Source: Deltaproteobacteria bacterium
GTDB lineage: Bacteria; Myxococcota_A; UBA9160; UBA4427
NCBI GenBank assembly: GCA_029261835.1
Contig: JAJDAO010000075.1
Coordinates: 124,001-188,000, forward strand
Direction: 5' to 3'
Length of the DNA: 64,000 bases
Shown: in pieces, positions 26,593 through 35,304 of the stretch
Layout: each line of letters opens with the position of its first letter
Numbering within the stretch: position 1 is the stretch's first letter
Made by a program: the position numbers and the translations under genes
Notes under the pieces: model-generated
What the model was told of the DNA's origin: nothing
Seen by the model: only the letters and a program-made list of their open reading frames with translations
The model's database searches: none

Positions 26593-27381
26593 GTGAGTGG
26601 GCTGGAGGCGCTCTTGCTGGGGCTCGTTCAGGGATTGACCGAGTTCTTTCCAGTTTCGAGTTCAGGGCACCTGGTGATGCTTCGCAATCTGCTCGCCGTG
26701 AATACCGAGGGCGGGCTGATCTTCGAGATCTCCGTGCATGTCGCGACGCTGATCGCCATCGTGATCTTCTACCGTCGGCGCATCGGCCAACTGGTGACCG
26801 GAGTGCTGACACGCCGCCGGGATTCACTGGAGTATGGCGCCAAGCTCGCTCTCGGGACGCTGCCCGCCATCGCGCTCGTGCTGGTTGCCGAGGACTTCAT
26901 TACCGCGCAGTTCAACAATCCGGCCGTGGTTGGTGTGGACCTGCTCATCACCGGTGCGATTCTCTGGACGACTCGACGCACGGGACCCCGCGCGCATCTC
27001 CCCGAGCCCTCGTGGTCGGCGGCACTGCTGATCGGCTGTGCACAGGCGGCGGCCATCTTGCCGGGCATCTCCCGCAGTGGCAGCACCGTGGCCGCCGCTC
27101 TGGCGCTCGGAGTCGCCCCCGCAGCGGCGGCGGAGTTCTCCTTCCTGCTCGGCATCATCGCCATCTCGGGCGCCGCGATGCTGGCGATCCCGGAGCTGGT
27201 CGGGGCCTCGCCGGACCTCCTGGCCTCGTTGGCGCTCGGAGCAGGCGCCGCGCTCGTCTCGGGCATCGCGGCGATCTGGCTCTTCGTCAGGATGCTGCAG
27301 CGGCAGACGTTTCACCTGTTCGCGTACTATGCCTGGGCAGTCGGACTGTTCTTCCTGCTATGGACCTGGCGCGTCGGCTAG
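26593..27381 (+). CDS. uppP: Undecaprenyl-diphosphatase UppP (BacA)
   Basis: 262 aa membrane protein with eight or so helices. Catalytic motifs: E in QGLTEFFPVSSSGHLVML and the phosphate loop PGISRSGSTVAAALALG. Recycles undecaprenyl pyrophosphate for peptidoglycan synthesis; loss confers bacitracin sensitivity in other bacteria. GTG 26593 follows GGAG by 6 nt; longer in-frame starts add low-complexity sequence. Convergent with the sigma factor gene. Confidence 0.93.
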   Translation: MSGLEALLLGLVQGLTEFFPVSSSGHLVMLRNLLAVNTEGGLIFEISVHVATLIAIVIFYRRRIGQLVTGVLTRRRDSLEYGAKLALGTLPAIALVLVAEDFITAQFNNPAVVGVDLLITGAILWTTRRTGPRAHLPEPSWSAALLIGCAQAAAILPGISRSGSTVAAALALGVAPAAAAEFSFLLGIIAISGAAMLAIPELVGASPDLLASLALGAGAALVSGIAAIWLFVRMLQRQTFHLFAYYAWAVGLFFLLWTWRVG

Positions 27382-27412
27382 TCCCGCGCGCGAGTGTCCA
27401 TCGCCCTATCGC

Positions 27413-28801
27413 CTACGGCTCCAGGATGGGATGCAGTCGCTGTGCGGGCTGAGTCTCGCGCAGCTTCTTCAGCGCGCGGGCCTCCAGCTGACGAACGCGT
27501 TCTCGCGACAGTCCGAGCGACTGGCCGATTTGCTCGAGTGTGTGCTCCTCTTCACCCGCGAGTCCGTACCGCAGGCGAAGGATGAGCTGCTCACGCGGCG
27601 TGAGCGTGCCGATCAGCGTGCCGACACCCGAGCGCATGCGGTCATCGTCGATTCCCCCGTCGGGCTGGGTCGCGCCCTGATCCGGGACGAAATCCTCGAG
27701 CCGCTTCTCGGTGCCCGCCACGTTCGATTCCAGTGAAATCGCCTCACGCGACAGGCGGTCGAGCGCCTCGAGCGAGTCGGTATCGGTGCCGAGCGCCGGG
27801 GCCAGCTCGGCCGGCGTGGGCTCGCGGCCCAGCTTGCCGGTTAGCTCCGCCCGCACGCGCTGACTGCGCTGCAGCCGGTCGTGCACGTGGGAGGGCAGAC
27901 GAATCGTTCGCGAGTGATTCTGGATGGCGCGCACCAGCGCCTGGCGAATCCACCAAACCGCGTAGGTGGAGAACTTGAAGCCGCGACGGTGGTCGAACTT
28001 CTCGACGGCGCGGATCAGGCCGAGGTTTCCCTCCTGGATCAGGTCGGGAAACGAGAGCCCGAGGTTGCGGTAGTCCTTGGCGATCGCCACGACGAGCTTG
28101 AGGTTGTGTTCAATGAAGCGGTTCTTTACCGAAGTCATCAGCTCGTGCGCGTCTTCCACCGAGTTGATCAGCTCCAGCATGCGCTTCTTGGTGGCCCCGA
28201 CCTCTTGCTCCAGCTCCGCCAATCGTTTGGTTCGCTTGCGGGTCCGCTTCATTTCGCGGGCGTAATGGATCGCCTTCTCGCGCAACTCGACCAGGATGGC
28301 CAGGGAGAGCTGGGCATCGTGCATCTCCTTGACGATCTTGCCGTCGGTTCGCTGAAGCGCCGACGTGTATTCCTCACCGGCCTTCCCGAATTTCTTGGCG
28401 CGATCTTCGAGCTGGCTGCGCAGCTTCTTGACGCCCCTCTCGACGCGAGCAGCGATCTCACCCGTCTCCTCTTCACCGACGGATTCCGAGAGCTTGGCGC
28501 CCGTATGCGACAGGGCTCGCAGAGCGTCCCAACGCTCGACTACGTGTCGCGCCGAGCAGGGAATCGCATAGAGCGCGGCCCGCAGCTGGGAGGTTGCGGC
28601 TTCGAGATCCTTGGCGAGATAGACCTCTTCTTCTCGCTTGAGCGTTCGCGTGCCGCCGATCTCCTGGAAGTACGATTCCAGGGGACGACGCTCTCGTCCC
28701 GGATCCAGCTCGTCGGCTGCGACGACCGGCGTGGCGCCGAGCGCGGCATTGCGTGCCGTGGCTCCACCCGTTGCGACCTGTCTCTGATTCTCTACTGACA
28801 C
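27413..28801 (-). CDS. Sigma-70 family RNA polymerase sigma factor (group 2-like)
   Basis: 462 aa. Region 1.2 ([30 protein letters not shown]), a 130-residue charged non-conserved region, region 2 ([41 protein letters not shown]), region 3 and region 4.2 ([24 protein letters not shown]). Acidic region 1.1 is absent, so it is more likely an alternative group 2 factor than the primary RpoD. GTG 28801 is placed 7 nt after GAGG; TTG 28804 is too close. Regulon unknown. Confidence 0.88.
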   Translation of the reverse strand: MSVENQRQVATGGATARNAALGATPVVAADELDPGRERRPLESYFQEIGGTRTLKREEEVYLAKDLEAATSQLRAALYAIPCSARHVVERWDALRALSHTGAKLSESVGEEETGEIAARVERGVKKLRSQLEDRAKKFGKAGEEYTSALQRTDGKIVKEMHDAQLSLAILVELREKAIHYAREMKRTRKRTKRLAELEQEVGATKKRMLELINSVEDAHELMTSVKNRFIEHNLKLVVAIAKDYRNLGLSFPDLIQEGNLGLIRAVEKFDHRRGFKFSTYAVWWIRQALVRAIQNHSRTIRLPSHVHDRLQRSQRVRAELTGKLGREPTPAELAPALGTDTDSLEALDRLSREAISLESNVAGTEKRLEDFVPDQGATQPDGGIDDDRMRSGVGTLIGTLTPREQLILRLRYGLAGEEEHTLEQIGQSLGLSRERVRQLEARALKKLRETQPAQRLHPILEP

Positions 28802-29593
28802 CAACTTACCTCTTAGACCTCCGGTGCACTTCCAGCGCTATCGGATACCGCCCGGGGGGCTGGCCTGACCTATTCGCATGAGACACCGCCCGGATGGTGA
28901 ACGCCCAATGCCTTCGCTCGTCGGCAGTGCCTCGTTCAGCCGGCGCCTACCTGGTGAACCTTCGTACGGGGCGGGCTGCTCGTGCCCAGCAGTATCGGCC
29001 GCAGCGCGACCCCTAGCCCATGTGCCAGCTCTCATGATAAAACGGGGGGGCAATCAAGTGGCCGGAATAGTGGAGTTTTCTTCCGCTGATGACCAGCTTT
29101 TTTTTCGATTTGTTTCGGCCCCGAGCTCCAGAGCACGACATCCCGGGCGGCTCTCCGGATCTTGCGGGCTTGCACTCCCGCTTCGATCGCTCCGTCCGCC
29201 GGCGTCGCGCTGTTGACTCTGACTCCGGCCCACCCGGGTCGCGGCACGAGCACCCCGTTCTCTCTCTGCTGTTGATCCCCCCAAAATGGTTGATAGCGAT
29301 GTGTTTTCACTACGTTCGATATCGGCCTACCGTTGCCAAATCCAAAGATTTTCGTGGCCATAAAGCCATAAAACGACTTGCTCGCTGCCCGGGCCGTCAA
29401 GACGCCACTGCCTCCAGATCGCTCCTTCTTCTATGGGTGGCGGGCACGCCACGAAGGTGTCAGCAATTGCGATAGATGGAAATACGGAATACCCCAAGGG
29501 GCGCGGCTCCTGTCTCGGAATGCTCGGTGCTGAACCGCCTCCGGGTGAGAGTGCAGAGACCGGGTCGTGGTTCCACCCGCGGCGGCGATCAGA
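28802..29593. other. 790-base gap without a supported gene, AT-richer core
   Basis: No frame shows family features. The middle (about 29030-29480) is visibly richer in A and T than its surroundings, with a T8 run near 29100 preceded by a weak hairpin (GCTG-ATGAC-CAGC) and a tandem GCCATAAA near 29360. It should hold the sigma-factor promoter on its left side. A 122-codon minus-strand frame (29032-29400) has no recognisable domain. Confidence 0.4.
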
Positions 29594-31366
29594 TCAGAAT
29601 TGCCAGATCCGCGGCACCACCAGCATCGCGATGGCTCCACAAATTATGTTGAGGGGGATGCCGACCCGGATGAAGTCGCTGAAGCGATAGCCGCCGGCGC
29701 CGTAGACGATCAGGTGCGTCTGGTACGCCACTGGGGAGGCGAAGGAGCACGTCGAGCCGATTGCCACCGCCATGACGAAGGCGCGCGGCTCGGCGCCCAC
29801 CTGGTGCGCGGTCGCGACCGCGATGGGGAACATGATGGCGACCGCAGCACTGTGGTGCAGTAGTTCGGCCATCACGACGCAGAGCACATAGATCAGTAGC
29901 AGGGCTCCCCACGGCTCGAGACTCGGGATCAGCGAGACGAGGAACTGAGCGATTTCCGTCGCCGCACCGGTCTTCTGCATCGCACCCGCGATGCCGAGAC
30001 CCGCGGCGATCACGATGAGTATCGACCAGTCCACACTCTGCCGGGCTTTGCTCGGCGTGATGCAACGTGTCACGAGCAGGATCCCCACCGCAAGAAATGC
30101 AGCGTGAGAGATCGGAAGCAGCTGCGTGCTCACCGACAGCACCATCGCGGCCAACACGCCGAGGGCAACCCAGGCGCGGTCGAAGCGGGGCTTTTCGCTT
30201 CCGGGCAGCTCACTCACGAGATAGAAGTCGGAGCTATTGCGGTGAGTTCGCATGAAGTCGGGCGCGCTCTGCATGAGCAGCGTATCGCCGGGCTGCAACA
30301 CGATCTCACCGATCTTGCCCGGGACTCTCTCCGCGTTGCGGTGCACCGCGACGACGGCCGCGTCGTAAGCAGAACGGAAATTCGACTCCTTCACGCTGAA
30401 GCCGACCAGTGGGGACGACTCCGAGACGACGGCTTCCACTAGGCGGTGGCGCGCTCGCGTCGTCGAAATGTCGGAGTCACCCTCGGAGAGCGGAACCAGA
30501 CCTCGAATCCGCTGCAGGTCGACGATTGTCGAGACGACGCCGGCGAAGACCAGGTGATCTTCCGCCTGGATGGTCTGGTCGGGGCTGACCGGTGTGATGA
30601 CTCGGCCCCCGCGATCGATCTCGACCAAGAAGAGGCCGGGCAGGTGTCTCAACCCGGCTTCCTCGATTGATTGGTCGACCAGCGTGCAGTCCGCCTGCAC
30701 CACCATCGTGGCGATGTACTCACGTCGCCGCTCGCCCAGGGTTTCGGCGGGGTCGAGCCGGTCGGGGAGGTTTCTCGGCACAACGAAGATCAGGTAGGCG
30801 AGCCCCACGAGCGCGATCGGGAGTCCGGCCGGCAGCAGCTCGAAGAATCCCATCGGCGGCATGCCGGAGTCCGTAATGAGGCCGGCGACGATGAGGTTGG
30901 TGCTGGTGCCGATGATGGTGAGCGTGCTTCCCAGAATCGAGGCGTAGCTCAGCGGAATCAGGAAGCGGCTCGGCGACATCGATTGCCGTCGGGCCCAGTC
31001 GATTACGGCAGGCGTCATCATCGCGACGATCGGGGCGTTGTTGAGGAAGGCCGAAAGGAAGGCCACCGGCGCCGTGATTCGCGCGGAGCCGCTCAGCATG
31101 TCGCGAGAGCGTGCCAGGAAGCGGCCCAGCGTCATGTCGAGCGCGCCGGTCTCGCGCAGCGCCGCCGAGAGCATGAACAGCACACCCACCACCGCCACGG
31201 CAGGATTGGCAAAGCCGCTGAAGGTTTCGCGAGGCGTGAGCACTCCGCTGACACCGAGGGCAATGAGCGCCGCCATCAGCACCAGGTCGGGGCTCGCGAC
31301 CTCACGCACCATCAGGCCCAGGGCGATCAGCACCACCGCCAGCGTGAACCAGATTTGCCAGTCCAT
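29594..31366 (-). CDS. SLC13-family divalent anion permease with two TrkA-C (RCK_C) domains
   Basis: 590 aa. N-terminal membrane half (residues 1-190, with SAFLNNAPIVAMMTPAV and the second signature IIGTSTNLIVAGL), then two soluble RCK_C domains (about 205-290 and 300-385), then the second membrane half. This layout is typical of SLC13/DASS transporters for sulfate or dicarboxylates. ATG 31366 (MDWQIWFTL) is chosen; the longer frame overlaps the divergent gene. Substrate not determinable. Confidence 0.88.
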   Translation of the reverse strand: MDWQIWFTLAVVLIALGLMVREVASPDLVLMAALIALGVSGVLTPRETFSGFANPAVAVVGVLFMLSAALRETGALDMTLGRFLARSRDMLSGSARITAPVAFLSAFLNNAPIVAMMTPAVIDWARRQSMSPSRFLIPLSYASILGSTLTIIGTSTNLIVAGLITDSGMPPMGFFELLPAGLPIALVGLAYLIFVVPRNLPDRLDPAETLGERRREYIATMVVQADCTLVDQSIEEAGLRHLPGLFLVEIDRGGRVITPVSPDQTIQAEDHLVFAGVVSTIVDLQRIRGLVPLSEGDSDISTTRARHRLVEAVVSESSPLVGFSVKESNFRSAYDAAVVAVHRNAERVPGKIGEIVLQPGDTLLMQSAPDFMRTHRNSSDFYLVSELPGSEKPRFDRAWVALGVLAAMVLSVSTQLLPISHAAFLAVGILLVTRCITPSKARQSVDWSILIVIAAGLGIAGAMQKTGAATEIAQFLVSLIPSLEPWGALLLIYVLCVVMAELLHHSAAVAIMFPIAVATAHQVGAEPRAFVMAVAIGSTCSFASPVAYQTHLIVYGAGGYRFSDFIRVGIPLNIICGAIAMLVVPRIWQF

Positions 31367-31460
31367 CGGCTGCGCACGATACCCGTTCTTGCAGACGGCG
31401 GCCAAGCTTTGCGGGCGGCAGCGCGTAGCGGTGTTCAGCGAATTCGTCACACTGGGGCGC

Positions 31461-32555
31461 ATGGCGGACGCAGCCTGGACCTTCACGGAGAAGAATTTCT
31501 ACTTGGCAGAGTTTCGCGGGCGCAGCCTCGCGATCGCGTTGCCGGCGGCTGCGGCCTCATCGCTGAGATCACTGGAGCAGGTGCTCGCTGAGCTGTCGGG
31601 CAACGGAACGAGGGTCGTGCTCTTGTCGCCGCCTGGAGTGGTGGGAGGAGAACTCGCGAGATATGGGGCGCAGCGGCCGACTGGATCGGGCTGGACGGGG
31701 CCGCTCTGGCGGCAGCTGTGCCGCCATTCCGTCGCGGCGCTCGAGCTCGGGGCCGACGACTTTCCGGCCCGCTGCCGGGAGATCGTGCTGCGTCTCAGGC
31801 TGGCCAAGCTGGTCTGGATCGATCCACGAGGTGGGTTGTCTGGACCGGATGGCAGGCGCCTGTCGGTTGTAGACCTCGCCGATCTGGAGCGTCTGATCGC
31901 TCGCGACGGTCGGGAGGGCCGACCGGCAGAAGACGATCGGTCGGCTCTGCTACGCGAGATTCGAGCCATGTTGGCAGGCGGTCTGCCCGCGGTGAACGTC
32001 TGCAGCCTGGAGCGTCTGGCGGACGAGCTCTTCACCTACGCCGGCGCTGGCACCTTCTTTGCGCGCGAACGCTACGCCGAGGTGCGGCGTCTCGCTCTTG
32101 ACGAATTCGATGCCGCGGCCGATCTGATGGCGCGTGGTGTCGAAGAGGGGTACCTGGCGGCCCGAGATCAAGCGGAGGTCGACACTGTACTCGGTCACGG
32201 CTTCGGTGTGTTCATCGAAGGGCGCTACCTGGCGGGCATCGGCTCTCTGCTGCCGTACACCGAGCACCGGGCGGGCGAGATCGCATCGCTCTACACACTG
32301 ACGCGCTTTGTGGGCGAGGGTGTCGGCGCCCACTTGATCCGCTTCGCCCTCGAGTGCGCCGAACGCGAGGGCTACGGCTACGTCTTCGCCTGCACGACCT
32401 CTGAGCGCGTCGAAGGGTTCTTCGCGCGGCACGGGTTCCGCTGCGTCGTGGCCGACGAGATACCGAGCGAGAAGTGGCAGGGCTATGCCCCCGAGCGTCG
32501 CGAGGTCGTACGCTGCGTCAGGTACGCGCTGCGGGCAGACGCCTCCTTCGGCTGA
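31461..32555 (+). CDS. ArgA-like protein: degenerate amino-acid-kinase domain plus GNAT domain
   Basis: 364 aa. The N-terminal 190 residues follow an N-acetylglutamate synthase/kinase fold (LAEFRGRSLAIALPAAAASSLRSLEQVLAELSGNGTRVVLLSPP), but the glycine-rich nucleotide loops are poorly kept. The C-terminal 150 residues are a GNAT domain ending CTTSERVEGFFARHGFR. Resembles N-acetylglutamate synthases that start arginine synthesis; no arg genes lie nearby, so function is tentative. ATG 31461, divergent from the SLC13 gene by 94 nt. Confidence 0.7.
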   Translation: MADAAWTFTEKNFYLAEFRGRSLAIALPAAAASSLRSLEQVLAELSGNGTRVVLLSPPGVVGGELARYGAQRPTGSGWTGPLWRQLCRHSVAALELGADDFPARCREIVLRLRLAKLVWIDPRGGLSGPDGRRLSVVDLADLERLIARDGREGRPAEDDRSALLREIRAMLAGGLPAVNVCSLERLADELFTYAGAGTFFARERYAEVRRLALDEFDAAADLMARGVEEGYLAARDQAEVDTVLGHGFGVFIEGRYLAGIGSLLPYTEHRAGEIASLYTLTRFVGEGVGAHLIRFALECAEREGYGYVFACTTSERVEGFFARHGFRCVVADEIPSEKWQGYAPERREVVRCVRYALRADASFG

Positions 32556-32654
32556 GTCGCCGCTTGCGCGGCGCGCGCGGGCAGCCCGAAAAGGTTGGAG
32601 CGCTCCGGGCGTGGCCTGCGCTTCTTCCCAGAGCGGCGTTGGGAGCTGACTCCC

Positions 32655-33100
32655 GTCGCGTGGACTATAAGCCGGGTTCTGTTCCGATCCCGGGTTGCCC
32701 CGGAGCCGGCGAAGATCATTCATCTAGGCGACGCGTTGCCGCGTCGCTCGAGCGCTCTCACCCGGATGCTGGGAGCCGCTAGGCTCCTTTGGACGGGCCG
32801 TCCTCGACAGCATCCCTATTCGAGCTTGCTCCGGGAAGGGCTTGCCTCGCCGCCGGTCACCCGGCTGTCGCGCGTGGGCTCTTACCCCACGATTTCACCC
32901 TTACCTGTGCCGCGAGCCGGCGGGCATCCGAAGAGCCTGCCGGCCTGGCCATCGGCGGTGTGATTTCTGTTGCGCTTTCCCTCGGGTTGCCCCGGGTCGG
33001 TGTTATCGACTTCCCTGCCCTGCGGAGCCCGGACTTTCCTCCCGCGGACGGTGCTTGTCCGCCGGCGATCTTCCATCCACCTCCAACCGTCCACAGGCTA
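32655..33100 (-). ncRNA. rnpB: RNase P RNA, bacterial class A
   Basis: Read on the minus strand, the conserved P4 region GAGGAAAGTCCGGGCTCC and its partner near the 3' end ACAGAACCCGGCTTATAG are both present, as are the intervening conserved blocks. The P1 helix can be drawn between GTGGAC (near 33094) and GTCCAC (near 32660), giving about 445 nt. Ends are estimated from P1. A short GGGAG-TCAG-CTCCC hairpin at 32641-32655 follows the 3' end. Confidence 0.92.
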
Positions 33101-33255
33101 CGCGGAGGTGGGGCTCTCGGCAACGCACGGAGGAGGGCCGGGGCGCCGCCCGGTCGCCTGACTGTGTCCGGTCGAGCTGGCTGCCTGAGACGTGTCGGGG
33201 GCTGTAGAGGTTACTTGATGACTGTCGGTCACTTATCTCATTGAAATCTGCATCG

Positions 33256-33270
33256 GTATCTGATAGATAC
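33256..33270. promoter_or_regulatory. Palindrome GTATCT-GAT-AGATAC upstream of the HxlR-type regulator
   Basis: A perfect 6-bp inverted repeat with a 3-base centre ends 7 nt before the GTG of the regulator. The surrounding 60 bases are unusually AT-rich. Position fits an autoregulatory operator; it could also affect rnpB, which is transcribed away on the other strand. Confidence 0.45.
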
Positions 33271-33277
33271 TAACTTC

Positions 33278-34045
33278 GTGTCTGATCAGGAATTCATAGC
33301 GGTCACGGCCGCGGAGCGCCCCGTCAGCCGGCGGAGTGTGATCCCCAGCCCGAAGCAGATCTACGATCCTGTTGCGCGCGCGCTGGAAGCGATTGGAGAT
33401 CGCTGGACACTAGTGCTCGTGCGTCAGCTCCTTCGTACCTCGATGGGCTTTCAGGAGCTGCGAGTGCGGACCGGCATCGCACCGCGCGTGCTCTCCAGCC
33501 GGCTGCGCCAGCTCATCCAGGACGGCTTCGTGGAGAGTGTCTCCGAGGGTTCGCGCTCTCTCTACGCTGCCAGCGACAAGGGACGCTCGCTCGAGCCGAT
33601 CATCTCCGCCATCGCTCGCTGGTGGATTCACGATGGCATGGAAGCTCTTGATATCGACACGAGGAAGTTCACCACGACCTCGCCGCAGTCGATCCTCGAG
33701 TCTCTGCCGTTTCTGCTGCGCGAAGACAGCGCGCGTGAGGCAGAAGTGACGTTCGAGATTCGACTCACGGGTGAGGGCGGCGGCGTCTGGACCGTCGAGA
33801 TCCACAACGGCAGCTGTGAGGTTCGTTTGGGCTTCGCCGACCGCGCCGACGTGCGTTACACGGCGGATGCCCGTACCTGGTGCGCGGTGGCCCTCGGCGC
33901 GGCCGATGCTCGGGACGTGGTGAGGCAGGGGCTGATGACGAAGGACGGCTCCGACCAAGCCATGGACCACTACTTCCATCAAATCTCGCGCGTTCCGCGC
34001 GATGCCGCGCCCGACGATCGAGGAGAGGAAGCCAAGAAAGACTGA
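33278..34045 (+). CDS. HxlR-family transcriptional regulator with C-terminal SCP2-like domain
   Basis: 255 aa. Residues 28-125 are an HxlR winged helix (ALEAIGDRWTLVLVRQLLRTSMGFQELRVRTGIAPRVLSSRLRQL). Residues 140-235 resemble a sterol-carrier-protein-2 fold (VTFEIRLTGEGGGVWTVEIHNG... YTADARTWCAVALG). The fusion suggests a regulator sensing a lipid or acyl ligand, consistent with the acyl-CoA dehydrogenases downstream; this is inference. GTG start 33278 with weak ribosome site. 105 nt upstream of the dehydrogenase operon. Confidence 0.82.
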   Translation: MSDQEFIAVTAAERPVSRRSVIPSPKQIYDPVARALEAIGDRWTLVLVRQLLRTSMGFQELRVRTGIAPRVLSSRLRQLIQDGFVESVSEGSRSLYAASDKGRSLEPIISAIARWWIHDGMEALDIDTRKFTTTSPQSILESLPFLLREDSAREAEVTFEIRLTGEGGGVWTVEIHNGSCEVRLGFADRADVRYTADARTWCAVALGAADARDVVRQGLMTKDGSDQAMDHYFHQISRVPRDAAPDDRGEEAKKD

Positions 34046-34150
34046 ATCCCATGGTCAGACGGGCGTGCGATGGGACGTGCCATCGTGGCTTTTGCGGAGG
34101 CCATGCCAGCGGCCCGGCCGAGTTGGCCGGCCACTCAGGAGGTTGGACAG

Positions 34151-35248
34151 ATGATTTCGTTCGGAATGACAGAAGAGCAGGAGCTCGTGCGCGATGGGAT
34201 GCGCGAGTTCGCAGCGGACGCGATCCGGCCGATTGCACGCGAGTGTGACGAGAACTCGGCGATCCCGGATGAATTCCTGCAAGGCATCTGGGAGCTCGGG
34301 CTGACGAGCACGCAGATTCCGGAGCAGTACGGCGGTGGCGGCGAAGACCGCTCTCCCGTGACCAACGCCATCTTGCTCGAGGAACTCGCTCACGGTGACG
34401 CAACACTGGCCGTGGCGGCGTTGGCCCCGTCGGCCTTTGCCAACGCCGTGGTGGACCAGGGCAGCGAGGAACAGAAGCAGAAGTATCTACCGCTATTCGG
34501 TGGAGAGAAGTTTCACGTGGGCTCGCTGGCGGTGCTCGAGCCCAGACCGGTTGCCGACGCCATGCTTCCCCGGACCGTGGCCGAACCAAAAGGCGGCGAC
34601 GGTTTTGTGCTCTCCGGCGTCAAGTCCTTCGTCGCATTCGGCGACCGCGCCAGCCATTTCATCGTGGTGGCGCGCACTGGTGAGAACGTGGAGGCCTTCG
34701 TCGTCGCGCGCGATGCGTCGGGTCTGACTATTTCCGAGCCGGAGCTCAACATGGGGCTCAAGGGGCTCACGACGGTGTCGCTCGAGCTGGAGCGGGTCGA
34801 GGTGGCGGCCGCCGATCGCCTGGGTGGCGAGGCCGGGTGCGACGTGAGGCGCCTGCTCGACAGCTCCCGCGCGGCTCTTTGCGCCGTACAGGTCGGCGTG
34901 GCTCGCGCGGTGCTCGAGTACTGTGTCCCCTACGCGAAGGATCGTGTTGCCTTCGACGAGCCGATCTCCAAGAAGCAGTCGATCGCCTTTCGCCTGTCCG
35001 ATATGCACATCGAGATCGAGGCGATGCGCCTCCTCAGCTGGAAGACAGCGAGCCTGCTCGAGCAGGGGATCGACGCCACCAAGGCCGCTCAGCTTGCCCG
35101 CGGCTATGTGGCGGAAAAGGGCCTGTGGATCGCGGACAACGGCATCCAGGTCCTGGGTGGACACGGATTCATCCGCGAGCACCCGGTGGAGATGTGGTTC
35201 CGAAACGCCCGCACGCTCGGCGTGCTCGAGGGCACGATCGGGCTCTAG
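34151..35248 (+). CDS. Acyl-CoA dehydrogenase family protein
   Basis: 365 aa flavoprotein: N-terminal helical domain (MTEEQELVRDGMREFAADAIRP), FAD-binding beta domain and C-terminal helical domain (GIQVLGGHGFIREHPVEMWFRNARTLGVLEGT). The catalytic base is likely E in LEGT; the chain ends just after it (TIGL), 15-25 residues shorter than usual. AGGAGG 8 nt before ATG 34151 fixes the start. Forms an operon with the next dehydrogenase, as in two-subunit acyl-CoA dehydrogenases. Confidence 0.9.
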   Translation: MISFGMTEEQELVRDGMREFAADAIRPIARECDENSAIPDEFLQGIWELGLTSTQIPEQYGGGGEDRSPVTNAILLEELAHGDATLAVAALAPSAFANAVVDQGSEEQKQKYLPLFGGEKFHVGSLAVLEPRPVADAMLPRTVAEPKGGDGFVLSGVKSFVAFGDRASHFIVVARTGENVEAFVVARDASGLTISEPELNMGLKGLTTVSLELERVEVAAADRLGGEAGCDVRRLLDSSRAALCAVQVGVARAVLEYCVPYAKDRVAFDEPISKKQSIAFRLSDMHIEIEAMRLLSWKTASLLEQGIDATKAAQLARGYVAEKGLWIADNGIQVLGGHGFIREHPVEMWFRNARTLGVLEGTIGL

Positions 35249-35304
35249 CCCAGACTCGAACTTTCGGTGTCGTCCTGCCGGCACCGGCGACGATTGGAGA
35301 GGTG

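Noticed and set aside
29075-29110. GCTG-ATGAC-CAGC hairpin followed by T8 as a terminator
   Set aside because: The stem is only 4 bp and no gene ends upstream of it on the plus strand.
29101-29120. TTTTCG-N4-GTTTCG near the T8 run, similar to the dnaE2/imuA operator
   Set aside because: One base short of the 11-base period, no -35/-10 pairing and no gene start nearby.
29032-29400. 122-codon minus-strand frame in the AT-richer gap
   Set aside because: No ribosome site, no domain and irregular composition; listed only as part of the gap.
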